This document shows, piece by piece, positions 42,374-42,800 of a stretch of 42,800 nucleotides of DNA. Source of the DNA: Lysobacterales bacterium (lineage in GTDB: Bacteria; Pseudomonadota; Gammaproteobacteria; Xanthomonadales; Xanthomonadaceae); the NCBI GenBank assembly GCA_017302035.1, contig JAFLEA010000020.1:1-42800 (forward strand). The letters are read 5' to 3'. Under the pieces are notes generated by a model. That model was not told the DNA's origin. It ran no database searches and worked only from the letters and a program-made list of their open reading frames with translations. The first letter of the stretch is position 1. Every line of letters begins with the position of its first letter. Both the position numbers and the translations under genes were made by a program.

Positions 42374-42800
42374 ATGGCGGCAAAACGTGGCAAGAACCAG
42401 GCCCGGCGCAACGGCAACGGCGGTCGCCCGGCATGGGTCTGGGCGGTGGCGGGCCTGGCGATCGGCGCATTGCTGTTCCTGGCCGTGCCCTCGTTGCTGA
42501 AGAAGGATGGCGACCGGTTCGTCCGCTTCGGCCCGCGCGCCGACCCGGCCGCGCAACCGGCACCCATCGCCGACACCGAGGCCATCGCCGACACCCCGGC
42601 CCCGCAGCCGGCCGACCCGGCGCCGCAGTACGATTTCTACACCGTGTTGCCGGGCAATGAAGTGCGCATGTCCGACGCGGAACTGGCCGCCAGCGCGCGC
42701 GAGGAGGAAGCCCGCCGCGTGCGCACCGAGGCGCAGCGCGCGCGCGATGCGCTGGAGGGCCGGCCCGTGCCGCCACCCGCGCCGGTCGCCGCCCCCACGG
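42374..42800 (+). CDS. Bitopic membrane protein, probably SPOR/FtsN-like (3' end outside window)
   Basis: 142 residues are visible from ATG 42374, and the frame runs off the window. A basic cytoplasmic start (MAAKRGKNQARRNGNGGRP) is followed by one span (AWVWAVAGLAIGALLFLAVP), then a Pro/Ala-rich periplasmic linker with repeated IADT units. A segment with QYDFYTVLPGNEVRMSD and a charged helix follow. The YDFYTVLPGNEV element and the position after argS are typical of FtsN-like proteins whose C-terminal SPOR domain binds denuded septal peptidoglycan. That domain would lie beyond the window, so the call rests on layout and context. Confidence 0.75.
   Translation, partial: MAAKRGKNQARRNGNGGRPAWVWAVAGLAIGALLFLAVPSLLKKDGDRFVRFGPRADPAAQPAPIADTEAIADTPAPQPADPAPQYDFYTVLPGNEVRMSDAELAASAREEEARRVRTEAQRARDALEGRPVPPPAPVAAPT

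Noticed and set aside
1-42800. tRNA, rRNA or CRISPR array
   Set aside because: No cloverleaf-like sequence, no conserved rRNA segments, and no regularly spaced repeats beyond the four pyrE heptamers were seen by eye.

Overview
This window reads as chromosomal DNA of a high-GC gammaproteobacterium of the Xanthomonadaceae/Lysobacteraceae (Lysobacter, Luteimonas, Pseudoxanthomonas or a near relative). That placement is an inference. It rests on strong GC3 bias, the makeup of the aa3 oxidase cluster, a two-domain PutA, a large TonB-dependent receptor with many aromatic barrel residues, and the gene order xthA/pyrE/algC/dut/coaBC/radC/argS. No database search was run.

Region by region: (1) 1-2.3 kb holds the end of dnaG, a 42-residue membrane peptide, a lipoprotein with a phosphatase-like C(x)5R loop, and a TerC-family membrane protein whose leader carries a yybP-ykoY (manganese) riboswitch. 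(2) 2.3-11 kb is a complete aa3-type cytochrome c oxidase locus on the minus strand: DUF2244, ctaC, ctaD, a 45-residue membrane peptide, ctaG, ctaE, SURF1, a SCO-like protein, ctaA and cyoE. One gene, DUF2909-type, faces the other way. (3) 11-18.5 kb holds putA, tyrS, an M23 peptidase and anmK. (4) 18.5-23.7 kb holds a TonB-dependent receptor divergent from an exported protein that fuses a cyanophycinase (S51) domain to an Ntn-hydrolase isoaspartyl peptidase domain. Together they look like an external cyanophycin or beta-aspartyl peptide scavenging unit. (5) 23.8-26.3 kb holds a possible ribbon-helix-helix protein, an AmpG-like MFS permease and xthA.

(6) 26.3-34.2 kb is an accessory island between xthA and pyrE. 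It holds a class II Fic protein and two near-identical XRE repressor genes (100 of 115 residues the same), each divergent from a different cargo operon through related promoters. It also holds a toxin-antitoxin pair, a frameshifted XRE remnant and other debris. Cargo A encodes a small exported protein, an exported trypsin-like protease, a small membrane protein and a membrane-anchored J-domain protein. The last three start with GTG codons that overlap the previous stop. Cargo B encodes an integral membrane protein, a Cys-rich protein and, at its end, only the last 21 codons of a second J-protein gene. Shared 5' ends and shared 3' tails around different cargo suggest a cassette family that swaps its contents. 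This is the best candidate here for an undescribed system.

(7) 34.2-42.8 kb returns to housekeeping genes: pyrE (preceded by four tandem heptamers), a DUF4124-type periplasmic protein, a membrane-anchored phosphomannomutase/phosphoglucomutase, dut, coaBC, radC, argS and the start of a bitopic protein, probably of the SPOR/FtsN-like class. No tRNA, rRNA, CRISPR array, complete insertion sequence or integrase was seen.
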